Shown here: piece by piece, positions 11,773-22,943 of the stretch
Layout of the letters: every line of letters starts with the position of its first letter
Numbering within the stretch: position 1 is the stretch's first letter
NCBI GenBank assembly: GCA_022496805.1
Contig: CM040088.1
Span: 43,799,436 to 43,863,435, forward strand
Origin: Pohlia nutans
Lineage: Eukaryota; Streptophyta; Bryopsida; Bryales; Mniaceae
Direction of reading: 5' to 3'
Length of the DNA: 64,000 nucleotides
The notes under the pieces: generated by a model
What the model was told of the DNA's origin: nothing
Database searches by the model: none
The model's input: the letters and a program-made list of their open reading frames with translations, nothing else
Made by a program: the position numbers and the translations under genes

Positions 11773-12543
11773 TGTCAGGGATACAAGAACTAGAGAACAA
11801 GAAGTACAGAAGTACACAAGAATCTCTTCTAAGGAAGTAGATTGCACTCGATTGATAATTGAACAAGATACAAGACAAGACAACACTAAGGATTGCCCAA
11901 AACTGGTGTTGACGAGACTGAGGAGTTCTTCGTCTCGTCTCTCATTTACACTAGTGCCTAAGGTCCTTAGGGAAGCTTCTATAGGAGCTTCCTACATAAT
12001 ATAGAAACTTCTAGAAGACTACGGAAGGTTCTAGAAGACTATGGAAGGTTCTAGAAGACTACAGAAGATTCTAGAAGACTATGGAAGATTCTAGAATACT
12101 ATGAAAGGTTCTAGAATACTATAGAAGGTTCTAGAATACTATGGAAGATTCTAGAATACTATGGAAGGTTCTAGAATACTATGGAAGGTTCTAGAATACT
12201 ATGGAATTCGTATGTCCGTGACATCACCTACCTCTCTAGCGACGAGTTCCACGAGAAGCAATGCTGTAACATTACTCAAAGGCGAAGAAAATCGAAAATA
12301 TGTCTCATGGTCTCTCCAACATACTCAAGTTGTCTCGCACGAGACAAATGGTTTAGCGGCCCTTGTAGCCAACGATAGTGACCAACGCCTTCTACTTGAG
12401 ACGAGGCTTGAACCTCTGTTTGTTCATTACAGAAGCGTCCTTCAAACACGGCTTCTTGGCGACCTTCGTGAGCAAGTTCCTCTTCAATGACAATCACCAG
12501 CGATCTACTACTAGATATTTTTCGACGACGCCGTGACTTCAAA
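11773..12543 (-). mobile_element. Antisense LTR plus 3' internal fragment of the same family, nested in gag
   Basis: Read on the minus strand this is the last internal part of the element (12543-12224, equal to 16377-16698) followed by a full LTR (12223-11773, 451 bp, ending TGTCAGGG on the plus strand). It includes the third ORF from its basic cluster to its stop (12542-12276). Short AAA/TGT microhomology occurs at both junctions. It may come from insertion of a second copy, self-integration or template switching. Confidence 0.88.
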
Positions 12544-15500
12544 TGTTATTTTTCTCGAGGTCGTCTTCGTTAAATTTGACCAGGTCTCTTTCAAATTACA
12601 AGGTCTCTTTCTCTCAGGCCATCCATCTCGTTGTTTTAATGTGCCTTTTATTTTTACATGTCTAGACCTCCAAACATCAGCCTTAATAGATTCAGGAGCC
12701 TCTGCTTGTTTTATAGATGAAGAATTCATAAAACTTTACAATATCCCTCTAGTCAAAAAGCCTTGCCTAGTCCTTGTAGAAGTAATAGATGGGAGACCTT
12801 TAGCATCCGGACATGTTACTCATGAAACTATCCCTTTAGAAATTAAGTTAAAAGGCCATAATAGCTTCCTTATTTTTAATGTTATTAAAACTCCTACAAA
12901 TCCAATCATATTAGGACTATCGTGGCTTAGAAAATACAATCCCAATATAGATTGGAATACTCTCAAGATCAAGTCATTTTCAAGTAGTGTTCAACGAAGA
13001 CAATTAACCAAGTCTAAGCCTCCACGTCCTAAACCATTGTTTGTCGGAACAAAAGTTTTTATCAGGGCTGCAAAAAATAATGTTCCGTTTGCAATTTATG
13101 CAACCCCAGTCAGTAATGAAGCAACCTTAGCATCGACCATCCCAGATCAATACAAGGAGTTCCAAGATGTTTTTTAGAAGAAGAATGCTGATATTTTACC
13201 GGAGCATCGTCTTTACGATCGTGCAATTGATTTACAAGAAAATGCACAACCACCTTTTGGACCAATTTACAACCTCTCGCAAAATGAACTCGTTGCGTTG
13301 AAGGAGTACCTTGATGAAAACCTTGCCAAAAACTTCATTCAACATTCTAAGTCTCCAGCTGGCGCACCAATACTTTTTGTCAAGAAAAAAGACGGCTCTT
13401 TGCGAATGTGCGTTGATTATCGCGGATTGAACAAGCTCACTGTAAAGAACCGATATGCATTGCCATTGATATCTGGACTTCTTGATCAACTCGGACAAGC
13501 CAAGATTTATACAAAGATTTATCTACGAGGAGCTTATAACTTAGTACGCGTGAAAGAAGGAGACGAATGGAAGACTGCATTCCGAACAAGGTATAGCCAT
13601 TTTGAATACAATGTTATGCCTTTTGGACTTACGAACGCACCAGCCATCTTTCAACATTTGATGAACGATGTCTTCCGCGAGTTCTTGGATAAGTTTGTCG
13701 TGTGCTATTTAGACGATATTCTAATCTATTCCAAGACTATTGAAGAACACAAAGAACATGTGAGACTTGTATTACAAAAATTACGAGATGCTGGGCTATA
13801 CGCAAAATTGGAGAAATGTGTATTTCACCAATCGCAAGTGGAGTTTCTCGGGTATGTCATGTCCGAAAAAGGCTTATCAATAGATCCAAAAAAGATTCAA
13901 GCGATCACAAACTGGTCAACTCCTCGAACAGTACGTGACGTACAATGTTTTCTTGGATTTGCTAACTTTTATCGAATCTTCATTAAAAACTACTCTCAAG
14001 TCGCGGCTCCATTGACTTAGTTGACATGCAAAGATAAATTGGAATGGAGACCCAAAGCGGAGGAAGCTTTTGAAAACCTGAAGTCCGCTTTTACGACAGC
14101 TCCGATTTTGATTCATCCAAACTTCTCAAAACCTTTTTATATGGAGACCGATGCTTCGGATTTTGCATTGGGAGCAGTCTTATCACAAATGGGAGAAGAC
14201 GAGAAACTTCATCCAGTTGCATTCTACTCGAGAAAATTTTCAGCTGTAGAAATCAATTACGAGATCCATGATAAAGAACTTCTTGCTATTGTGGATTCGT
14301 TTCAAGAATGGCGTCACTTTCTTGAAGGCGCAGCTCATCAGGTGACTGTATATACGGATCACAAAAATCTTGAATATTTCATGTCTGCTCGTGTTTTAAA
14401 TCGTCGTTAAGCTCGTTGGAACATGTCGTTATCTCGTTTCGACTTCATCATCACGTACCGGCCCAGAAAATATCAAAGATTATCAGATGCCTTGTCCCGG
14501 AGATCTTATCTTGCACCAAAAGAAGGAGATGCAGCGTATGATCAACAATGCACAACATTTCTCTAAACCGAGCAATTCCGACTTCGTGGAGCGACAATGA
14601 CAATGTCTGTCGACTTATCATTTCTTGACCAAGTTCGTGCGGTAACAGCAACGGACCCTCTTGTTCTTGATATCAGGCGTCGCCCTAACAATGGTCGCGA
14701 CAAATTCAAGTTTGTGGATGATCTTTTATATTTCAAGGAGCGCTTGTATATTCCCGAAGGTCCTATACGCCTTCGAGTTTTGCAAACCCGTCATGATTTT
14801 CCAGCAGCCGGACGTTTTGGGTTCAACAAAACGTTAGAACTCATTTATCGAGAATTTTGGTGGCCTCAAATGTGGAAGGCTGTCAAAGAATTTGTACTCT
14901 CTTGTGACACTTGTTCCAGATCGAAAAACCCGCGACATCGTCCGTACGGACTCTTGCAGCCACTGCCTATCCCAAACCAGCCATGGTCTTCCGTTTCTAT
15001 GGATTTCATCACCGATTTACCACCATCAAGTTCTTATGATACCATATTCGTAGTGGTTGATCGATTGACAAAAATGGCACATTTTGTCCCATGCAAGAAG
15101 ACAATTACTGGAGAAGAAACAGCAAAACTCTTTCTAGACAACATATATCGATATCATGGATTACCGGATGACATCATATCGGATCGAGGACCGCAATTTG
15201 TATCTAAATTTTGGAGATCCCTCTTTGAGATCCTGAAGGTCGACATTAAGCTCTTTTCTGCTTTTCATCCTCAAACTGATGGTCAAACTGAGCGGGTCAA
15301 TCAAGTATTGGAACAGTATTTGCGTTGCAACATCAGCTATTAACACGACGATTGGACCTCGCATTTGCCATTGACTGAGTTTGCGTATAATAATACCATC
15401 CATGCATCAACTCGACATACGCCATTCTATGCTAACTATGGATATCATCCAAAGTTTGATATGCTGAACGTGTCAAAGAATGACAACCCTGTAATTGATG

Positions 15501-16057
15501 ACCTTGGAAAACGATTATCCGAATTTCAAACGACAATGAAAATCCATTTACGAGAAGCTCAAGATCATTACAAAGCATCTGCACACAAACTCAGAAAGGA
15601 ATCACTTCCATTCGAAGTCGGCGACAAAGTATGGCTTATTCGGCGTAACATCAAGACCACCCGACCATATGACAAGTTGGACTATCGAAGATTAGGACCA
15701 TTTTCAATTCAATAGCAAGTCAACCCAGTAGCCTATCGGTTGAGTTTACCAGCGCCTATGAAGGTATATCCAGTCTTTCATGTGTCACTTTTGGAACTAT
15801 AGAAGGACTCAACTATATCAAGAAGAACGCAACCGCCACCGTCGAGCATTGAAATTGATAATCATGAAGAATATGAAGTAGAAAGAATATTGGATTCACG
15901 GCGAAGGCATGGCAAAATACAATATCTTATACATTGGTGGGATTATGATATTAATGAGGGAACATGGGAATCAACCGCAAATGTCATTAATGCGCTTCAA
16001 AAGGTACATGAATTTCATCGACTATATCTCGATAAACCACGACCTGTCCAACGATAA
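12544..16057 (+). pseudogene. pol: pol: protease, reverse transcriptase, RNase H, integrase, chromodomain
   Basis: One reading frame runs through all domains. Protease: ALIDSGASACFID near 12690. Reverse transcriptase: [29 protein letters not shown] and the catalytic YLDD near 13708. RNase [17 protein letters not shown] near 14141. Integrase: HHCC part with SCDTCSRSKN, then the DDE residues in MDFITDLP, ISDRGPQF and DGQTERVNQ. Then LGPFSI, and a chromodomain near 15868-16000 (EYEVERILDSR, QYLIHWWDYD, EGTWE). Seven in-frame stops interrupt it: 13175 TAG, 14018 TAG, 14408 TAA, 14564 TAA, 15341 TAA, 15713 TAG, 15800 TAG. I found no frameshift. The first RT catalytic Asp (motif A, normally TKIDL) reads TKIYL at 13520-13522. 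Dead copy. Confidence 0.93.
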
Positions 16058-16167
16058 CTTCTCCGAGAAGCCTCTTCGTCGATACCGAGAGCTATATATA
16101 AAGTGGGGAGAGCTGCAAGACTACACAACTCTTGATTTCAGAAACATCTTCTTTTCCATTTAGTTAT

Positions 16168-16190
16168 TTGTTATTTCTTCAAATTTCAGT
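16168..16190 (+). promoter_or_regulatory. Predicted 3' splice site just before the third ORF
   Basis: A pyrimidine-rich stretch (TTATTTGTTATTTCTTC) ends in AAATTTCAG, followed at once by T and the ATG of the third ORF at 16191. It would let this ORF be made from a spliced subgenomic RNA, as done for env or accessory genes of some retroelements (inference). Confidence 0.55.
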
Positions 16191-16646
16191 ATGTCTAACT
16201 GGAAAGTAGTTAGAGACTCTTTGCCTCTTGAGTCTCAATCGGAGTCGGAGATTGACGTTTCTTTGACACAATTGTCGGATCAACCTCTCCAGCTTGCAAA
16301 TCCTGTACAACAACGACTACATCCCGAAGATGCAGCCGGACCTTCTCAACAATAAAGACGACTTCAAGAAAAAGAACTTTTGAAGCCACGGCGTCGTCGA
16401 AAAATATCTAGTAGTAGATCGCTGGTGATTGTCATCGAAGAGGAACCTGCTCACGAAGGTCGCCGAGAAGCCGTATTTGAAGGACGCTTCTGTAATGAAG
16501 AAACAGAGGTTCAAGCCTCGTCTCAAGTAGAAGGCATTGGTCACTATCGTTCGCTACAAGGGCCGCTAAACCATTTGTCTCGTGCGAGACAACTTGAGTA
16601 TGTTGGAGAGACCATGAAACATATTTTTGATTTTCTTCGCCTTTGA
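16191..16646 (+). pseudogene. Third ORF of the chromovirus, basic protein of unknown role, one stop
   Basis: A 151-codon frame between pol and the polypurine tract, starting at ATG 16191 (MSNWKVVRDS) and ending at TGA 16646. An acidic, Gln/Ser-rich first third leads to an in-frame TAA at 16353-16355 (after PSQQ; CAA in an intact copy would give a Gln run). The frame then has a strong basic cluster (KPRRRRKISSSRS), an acidic strand (VIVIEEE), and a C-terminal part with LEYVGETMKHIFDFL. The basic cluster looks like a nuclear localisation or nucleic-acid binding signal. No membrane segment or signal peptide is visible, so it is not a classic Env. The nested copy at 12542-12276 keeps the frame with about ten base changes in 267, mostly amino-acid changing, so recent selection is not obvious. 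I do not recognise a family. Confidence 0.68.
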
Positions 16647-16684
16647 GTAATGTTACAGCATTGCTTCTCGTGGAACTCTTCGCT

Positions 16685-16698
16685 AGAGAAGGAGGTGA
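16685..16698 (+). promoter_or_regulatory. Polypurine tract
   Basis: AGAGAAGGAGGTGA lies immediately before the 3' LTR start (TGTCACGG), where plus-strand DNA synthesis is primed. Confidence 0.8.
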
Positions 16699-17070
16699 TG
16701 TCACGGACATACGAATTCTTAGAGAGTTCTAGAACCTTCCAAAGTATTCTAGAACCTTGTATAGTATTCTAGAACCTTCCATAGTATTCTAGAGCCTTCC
16801 ATAGTCTTCTAGAACCTTCCGTAGTCTTCTAGAAGTTTCTATAGTATGTAGGAAGCTCCTATAGAAGCTTCAAGAAGGACCTTAGGCACTAGTATAAATG
16901 AGAGGCAAGACGAGGAACTCCTCAGTCTCGTCAACACCAATTTTGGGCAATCCTTAGTATTGTCTTGTCTTGTATCTTGTTCAATTATCAATTGAGTGCA
17001 ATCTACTTCCTCAGAAGAGATTCTTGTGTACTTCTGTACTTCTTGTTCTCTGGTTCTTGTGTCCCTGACA
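16699..17070 (+). mobile_element. 3' LTR
   Basis: 372 bp bounded by TGTCACGG and CCCTGACA, so the ends are TGTCA/TGACA inverted. It holds the 20-bp minisatellite, a TATA box (TATAAATGAG) near 16891, and a C/T-rich 3' part. Confidence 0.93.
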
Positions 17071-17108
17071 CCCATTTTTTGGCAGTCTACGGGATTCACC
17101 TCAACAAC

Positions 17109-18500
17109 TTTAGCTCGACTCGAGCTAATTCGGTCTCTCATCACGAAAATCACATCATTCACCTAAAATTCGGCTATAACCAGAGCTTTAATATGGTTAG
17201 AAGTGCACATAGACTGTATCGATTCACCCTCAATTTAGCTCGAGTCGAGCTAAAAAATGAATTATGTAGATCTAGATGTAATGATAGATATTCATTTTGC
17301 TTCGGCTGTGCATATTTAGCTCGACTCAAGCTAAAATGTACAAACATATATGTCAAAGAGATACTCGATTGCAGAAGTTGTCCTTCAATAAACTGCATTT
17401 CGGATATTTATATGATGTAAATATCATCCAATGCTTCAACATCAATCATCGTGCCGATTTTAAGTCTAATTATTTCGATTTAAAAACGATGGTAAACACA
17501 TATTCCGAGTCGGAAACCCGTAGGTTAACAAGAAGATACCCTTCCTCCGCTGACACGAGAGAAATCACAGCATCCAGACAGAGAGGATGGAACACCATCT
17601 GCGACTCAGACTCTTGATAGAAGTAGAAATCGGAAAGATCCTTGGATCTTAGTGACCACAAAAGAACTGACTTCTTCTTCGGAGACCACAGCTTGCCCCA
17701 TGTACCAACGTCCAAAGCAATTGATCCAAGGAGATGGCTCGAGGGGTCAACCTGAAGTGGCTCGAGGAAGCCCTCCAGATGTCGCGTGCTGTAGGTCTCA
17801 ATAGTGGTGTGCAGATCACAGTATGGACATATGACAAGTTAACTGGACTTGAGCTAAACTCAAATCAGAACAAACAAAATCGATTTTGTATAGTACCACG
17901 TTGGTCAGGAAATAACGGTACGAACAACAGCCTATATAGCTCAACACGAGCTAAATTGAGACGATCACAATCAATTACTTTAGAAAACTAGAATGTGGCG
18001 ATGAGTTGTAGATTTACATCTGGAACATCTGGATGCTCCTCTTCCGACACATTGTTGACAGTATCAGGCTTTCATGTTGGGCACATCTCGAACGATTCTT
18101 GCAGTCTTCCTTGTCCGTGCCATATCTATGAATGAGCACAATCTTTGGTACGTTAGCATTAAGACCATAGATCCAGAGACGTGATCAAAAAATAGAAAGC
18201 TGATTACGAGGACATTTAACTCGACTCGAGCTAACGAGACAAATTCTAGACATACATCGAGTACGATGCATCAAAGAGTATCATACTCATTCAAGGACGG
18301 ATTATCTGTGTTTAATGATAAATCTGTAGCGAGAAGGGAGATCAGATTTAGCTCGAGTCGAGCTAAATTATTGGAAATCTGATGTCCATGGCGATTAATC
18401 TCCTTAATCGATACTAATACCTCAATTGCTCCACATATGATCACTTGAGATACATGCTGGACCAGATAGGGCATAGTTTTAGCTCGATTCGAGCTAAAAT
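17109..18500. repeat. Cluster of eight palindromes
   Basis: Copies of TTAGCTCGANTCGAGCTAA or close variants at about 17109, 17234, 17315, 17839, 17936, 18215, 18347 and 18477. Spacings of 125-132 bp recur, as in the 2.5-3.3 kb cluster. Some copies are perfect (17234 and 18347 read TTAGCTCGAGTCGAGCTAA). Confidence 0.8.
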
Positions 18501-18686
18501 GTCAAGAAATACACTATGTGCTCATGACAAAATTAATACTACTGAGGGATATTGTAAAATATAAAGCTGGAGTCCAGAGAAGTATATATTATGGGCAATT
18601 AGAAATCGGAATAATTAGACTTAAAATCGGCACGATGATTGATGTTGAAGCATTGGATGATATTTACATGATATAAATATCCGAAA
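17398..18686. mobile_element. 1.29-kb element with 84-bp terminal inverted repeats
   Basis: Bases 17398-17481 are repeated in reverse complement at 18603-18686 with only about two or three mismatches, from TTTCGGATATTTATAT inwards to ATTTCGATTT. The inside codes for no protein and contains five palindromes. I see no clear target duplication. Most likely a non-autonomous foldback or TIR transposon. Confidence 0.75.
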
Positions 18687-18699
18687 GGTCAAAAATCAA

Positions 18700-19330
18700 A
18701 GTTACTATTTTTAGAAAACAATTTTCTTTTGGAAAGCAATTGCCGAGCCTCCTCCAAGAAGTTAATCCACGTTTGGAAATTTCTCATATTGCATCCGCTA
18801 CACACAACTCAAACGTATCAACCCGAAAGTCAAAGTTGCTATATCTCACAAATACTGAGCTTGTATCAAAAGGTTTTCACTCCGTTGCGTTCACAGCCCT
18901 CAAAAATGGGGGAATAGGTGCCCCCTAAACTTCAATCCAACCCTAAACTTACCCTGTTGAACCCAACATTTGAAAAACCCTAAGACCTCAATATCAAACC
19001 CTAAAAAGCACTTTTAGCAAAATCCAATACCACCATTAGATTTGTAGAGCCTCGAAATGGGGGTGTACGTCAAATCAAAACTCCAAAAAAAGCCTTACAC
19101 AATCAAAGTCAACTCACTATTCTAAAAGTAAAACATTCTATATCTCACAAATGTAGAATTTTTTTCCAAAACGAATCACACCAACGAATGCACAAGCCTC
19201 AAAAATTGGGGGCGGGGGGGGAGGGGGGGGTAATGTCTTCAAATCTCAAAAATATTCCCTTAGAAATTGAGGGAACACCCATGTAACCCTAAACCCTAAA
19301 CCCTAAATCCTAAAAGTAAGGATACAGTTA
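18700..19330. other. No gene; telomere-like and G-run repeats
   Basis: Non-coding. It includes CCCTAAA units near 18940-19010 and 19280-19310 and an interrupted run of G from about 19208 to 19231. Confidence 0.55.
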
Positions 19331-19339
19331 CTTGAGATA

Positions 19340-19790
19340 CTCTATCCTCACTCTTTACTTATGCTCCAGTTTGCACTGCTTGTGTCGCTTCCATATGATG
19401 TACTGGTGACTCTTGTGATGGTCGATTGCTCTCCTCCACGGGATTACTTGTGTGCGTTTTGTGATCTTCATTATTAATATTGAACGGAGCATTACACTCG
19501 GTAGTCATATGTCCTGACTGCTTACAATTTCCACTAATTGGTGCTTAACCGTCATTAGTACACTCACTCGCATATTGTCTTGGTTGTTTGCGACGGAAAC
19601 AACGATTTTCGAGTCCTCTCCAATTGTTATTTGAAAAGTTTGGCCTATCTATTGGAATAAACCTACTGGGCTAGTTCTGAGTCGGAAATGTAAAAGATCC
19701 CGGCCGTCCTATAGGTTGTAATGTTGATGGTTGAGGTGCCTGATTGCACATATCTTCATTCCTCCAATGAACTTGTGGACTAAGTGTGAA
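19340..19790 (-). pseudogene. gag: gag zinc-knuckle remnant of family R, copy 1
   Basis: Minus-strand reading gives two CCHC-type zinc knuckles, the first damaged (CFRRKQPRQYASEC) and the second intact (CKQSGHMTTEC), followed by NAPFNINNE and a Ser/Pro/His-rich linker ending near 19355. The same block occurs at 54.8 and 58.4 kb. These knuckles bind element RNA. No RT or integrase follows. Confidence 0.7.
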
Positions 19791-19894
19791 TCTCGATGAC
19801 AAGTAATGAATCCAATGGAAAACAAAACAGAATTTGTAAAATCACTGCCAACTGAGTAACTAACCAATTATAGTTAGTATATATCAACTATTTC

Positions 19895-21650
19895 TATTGA
19901 GTAATTAGGGTTTAGGGTGCACATCACATCCTGCTGGAAACCACAAAATGAGAGCATCGGAAAATACTTTAGTCCACACTGCTTGAAAATACGAATGGCA
20001 CCCAAAGTCATCCGCAAGACTCACTATGAATCAGAGAACGCGGCAAACCCTTAAACCTTCAAGAAGTGCACCTGAAACCGCCTTAAAATCGCAGAAGTGG
20101 ACAAGAAAACACGAGGTGCATCCTAAATCCAACATTTGACAGGGAAAGAATCAGCGGTCGAGACTTATACCGATGGAAAGAGAATGAAAAAGCGCACGCA
20201 ATAGGGACAAGAACTTCCACAATTGGGCAAGAATTGCACGAGATATGGGTCGGCAAAACCGAGTGATGAAAAAGCACCTGAAAATCCAACATTTGATTGG
20301 AGAAGAATCAGCGGTTGAGCTTTATACCGATGGAAAGAGCATGAAAAAGCGCACGGGTTGGAACCAAGAAATTCGAAATCGAGAAAGAATTGCACAAGAA
20401 ATGGGTCGTCGAAGTTGAGCGCGACGTTCAAAACAACGTCCAAAAATGGGCTGTGGAAGTGGATTGGCGAGGAATTTGACGATGGAAAATACAATTTTGG
20501 AATCAGCAAAAAAAATCAATCAAGATAGGCTCAAGAAATTCCGAAATCGGAGTAGTTTTGAAATTTTCACGTGCATTCTCAAAGGCGGAGTTACACCGGT
20601 GTAATCCTTTGTAAGCCCGGTGTGTCCAAATACACCATATGGGGTGCATTCCCGTTCTTTCTACTACGATAATGCACCGCATATGGTGTATTTGAACACA
20701 CCGGGCTTACAAAGGGTTACACCGGTGTAACTCCGCTTTTGGGAATGCACGCGAGAAATCCAAATATTGTTCGATTCAAGAATTTCTTGAGCCTATCTCG
20801 GCTGACTTTGTATTGGGGTTCCATCGGTACGGGTCTCGTCTTCTAATCCACCACGAATCGATTTCTGCATCCATACTCCAGGTGCTGTTTTGGGGACTAT
20901 TGCGACCTTTGGAGAGCCGTATCTGATGTAGGGCTATACTACCCGAAAGTGAATGATATCAACCCCAATTATTCCCCCTTGTCGTCGTTTTGAGTGGACC
21001 CTAAGACGTGACAGGCCTTGGGTCGTACCGGACCCTCCGCCCTTAGTCAATGCCTTTTCGCTGCACTCGATGGGTTTGACATACTTTCATCCCTTAAAAG
21101 TACTTCAACATGAAAGCTTTCATATTGGAATATTTTCAAAAATTTCAATATAGAATCAAACACGAACCCTATTCACATTCAAAGCTTGATGAGAAATTGG
21201 TGAAACTGTTATTAGACACTCTGACACACCCTAAATCACCCTTAATCCAACATTTGACTCCGGAAGAATTAGACAAGGAGCCTTATACCAATAGATTCAC
21301 GTCGAAAAAGCACGCGCAATCGGCACAAAGAATTCCAGAATTCGATACAAATTGCAATAGATATGACTCCCCAAAGGTCGCAGGTGTTTCCAAAATAGCA
21401 CATGGAGTATGGATGCAAAAATCGATTGGTGGTGGATTGGAGGACGAGACCTGTACCGATGGAACCGCAATAAGAAATCAGCCGAGACGGGCTCAAGAAA
21501 TTCTAAAATCGGACAATATTTGGATTTCTCGCGTGCATTCCCAAAGGCGGAGTTACACGGGTGTAACCCTTTGTAAGCCCGGTGTGTCCAAACACACCAT
21601 ATGCGGTGCGTCCCCGTGGTAATGTCTAAAGATGGTATATGACCCACTTA
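19895..21650 (-). mobile_element. Family R repeat region, copy 1 (minus)
   Basis: Contains, in reverse, the elements seen again at 28.7, 52.4 and 56-58 kb: the block ending CACCCTAATCACTCAACAG (here near 19905-20000), two tandem units of about 161 bp (20127 and 20288) with CCGATGGAAAGAG, several units with ACACCGGTGT, and the conserved terminal module (about 20930-21095). The gag remnant lies just beyond at 19.3-19.8 kb, in the same order and orientation as the two plus-strand copies. Confidence 0.7.
20570..20751. repeat. Near-perfect long hairpin of two R units
   Basis: Arms 20570-20650 and 20671-20751 (81 nt each) are reverse complements with about five mismatches; the loop is 20 nt. Each arm carries ACACCGGTGT, the CACCGGGCTTACAAAG segment and CATATGG. 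Confidence 0.85.
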
Positions 21651-22565
21651 GCAGCACTTCAAACAGACTCTTCATTCACGCTGGCCCTTGGGACCAGAGT
21701 TTCTCTCCCTGATTCAGTGATTGTTCTACATGCAGTTAACTATGTAGCGTGGCAGTGAGCTGGGGTCTTTTCTGCAAGTTCTAAGGGTGTACGCATCTCC
21801 TTCGGTGTTGCCCATTTCCTCTTGGGACTACAAGCTCGAATTAAAGGTTCAGAATTAGACCTCACATCGGTCACTTGGTTGTCCCTGTGTAGACTATTGA
21901 TTCAGATGCTTTTCTTTCCACAGGGTTCAGAGGAGCACTCTATGGTGCGAGACAGCGAGGAATTGAATGCGAGAAAGCGAGGGGTTTGATGCTTTAAGGT
22001 GGTTGTTGAGGAGAAGGTGTGGATTGGAATTTGTAGAAATGGCAACGAATGGCTTTGCCTGGGGGGGAGTTTCTGGTGTTTTTAGGGTTCATAATGAGAC
22101 GTAATCTAGTTGAGAGTGTCAGTTTCGTGTGGCAGTGAACTTTGCGCTTCTTGCAAGCGGCGTAAGCGGTCGTGAACGTGTAGAGAGATAGGGTTTTTTT
22201 TTATCGACTTTGCTGGTGACGTTGCTGATTCATTTCTCTGGACTTCCGTTTCCAATGATCAGATTCTCGCGCTAAAGCTACAGTGTCGGTATTTTTGAAT
22301 TGCTGGTAAGAGCTGAATGGTGTTTTGGATCATACCCTGTTGCAGGTTTGTCAGTGGCGTTTGCAAGTAATCACCAAACCGATTTTGAATTGACTGGTTG
22401 TGTCTGTAGAAGGCAACTCAAAGTAGCACAGCTGGTTAATGTTGTCTTTAGCTAATTATCGAATTGGTGATTGTGTTCTTTTTGCAGTACGCTCTTCGGG
22501 TAGAACGTCGATGCCCAATCTAGTGGATTCTCACGCTTGACGATTTGTTTCTTCAGAAAAACGAA

Positions 22566-22943
22566 ATGCATTCAGTTGTGGTTTCAGACTGGCGGGCAGC
22601 GTGGGCGCTTGATGCCATCACCGCGAGCACCTCGTATTCTACAAAATATTTGGGGCCTCCTTCTATTTCAACTCGTCAGCAAAGACATGCATCCAAAGCT
22701 TGTGGACGTTCTTTTCGAATAAGAGGCGCCTGTGGAAACCGGCAACGGATCAACCTTGTGCATAAAGCTGTTCCACAACTCCAGGTTTGGCCTCTTTCCG
22801 GTCGCGCCTTCAGGTTGAAAGTTGAGGATTCTTTCAAATTCTTAGCGAGCCATAAAGACCGTCGGAGCATCAAGATGAGGCTCATTTGTTATGGTGGATA
22901 TACACCTTTGCGGGCGGAAAGAAAGATTTGTCAGTCAGCTTCT
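22566..22943 (+). CDS. Possible first coding exon of the PDF-PPR gene (transit peptide)
   Basis: An open frame from ATG 22566 (MHSVVVSDWRAAW) is rich in Ser, Thr and Arg and poor in acidic residues over its first 60 codons, as in chloroplast or mitochondrial targeting peptides. It follows a fine acceptor (TTGTGTTCTTTTTGCAG at about 22486) that would end a 5' UTR intron. Several donors are possible (for example CTCCAG/GTTTGG and TTCAG/GTTGAAAG), so the exon end and its link to 23.26 kb are not fixed. It could also be a separate short ORF. Confidence 0.35.

Larger units (their letters stand above)
10322..17070 (+). mobile_element. Ty3/gypsy chromovirus, degenerate, with nested antisense fragment
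   Basis: Order: truncated 5' LTR (10322-10524), leader with four hairpins, gag (10804-11772), antisense fragment of the same family (11773-12543), protease/RT/RNase H/integrase/chromodomain in one frame (to 16057), a third ORF (16191-16646), polypurine tract, and 3' LTR (16699-17070). The chromodomain and the GPF-like stretch (LGPFSI) place it among chromoviruses. The Gag looks more like the long Gag of fungal or sushi-type elements than of angiosperm Tekay/CRM lines (impression only). Nine stops in gag-pol and a changed RT catalytic residue mean it cannot move by itself. The 5' LTR lacks its left part, so no target duplication can be seen. Confidence 0.92.

Noticed and set aside
13175..15802. 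Nuclear U-to-C RNA editing repairing the retroelement stops
   Set aside because: Seedless plants do repair stops this way in organelles, but no such nuclear activity is known to me. DNA deamination explains the stops more simply. Kept only as a test in findings.
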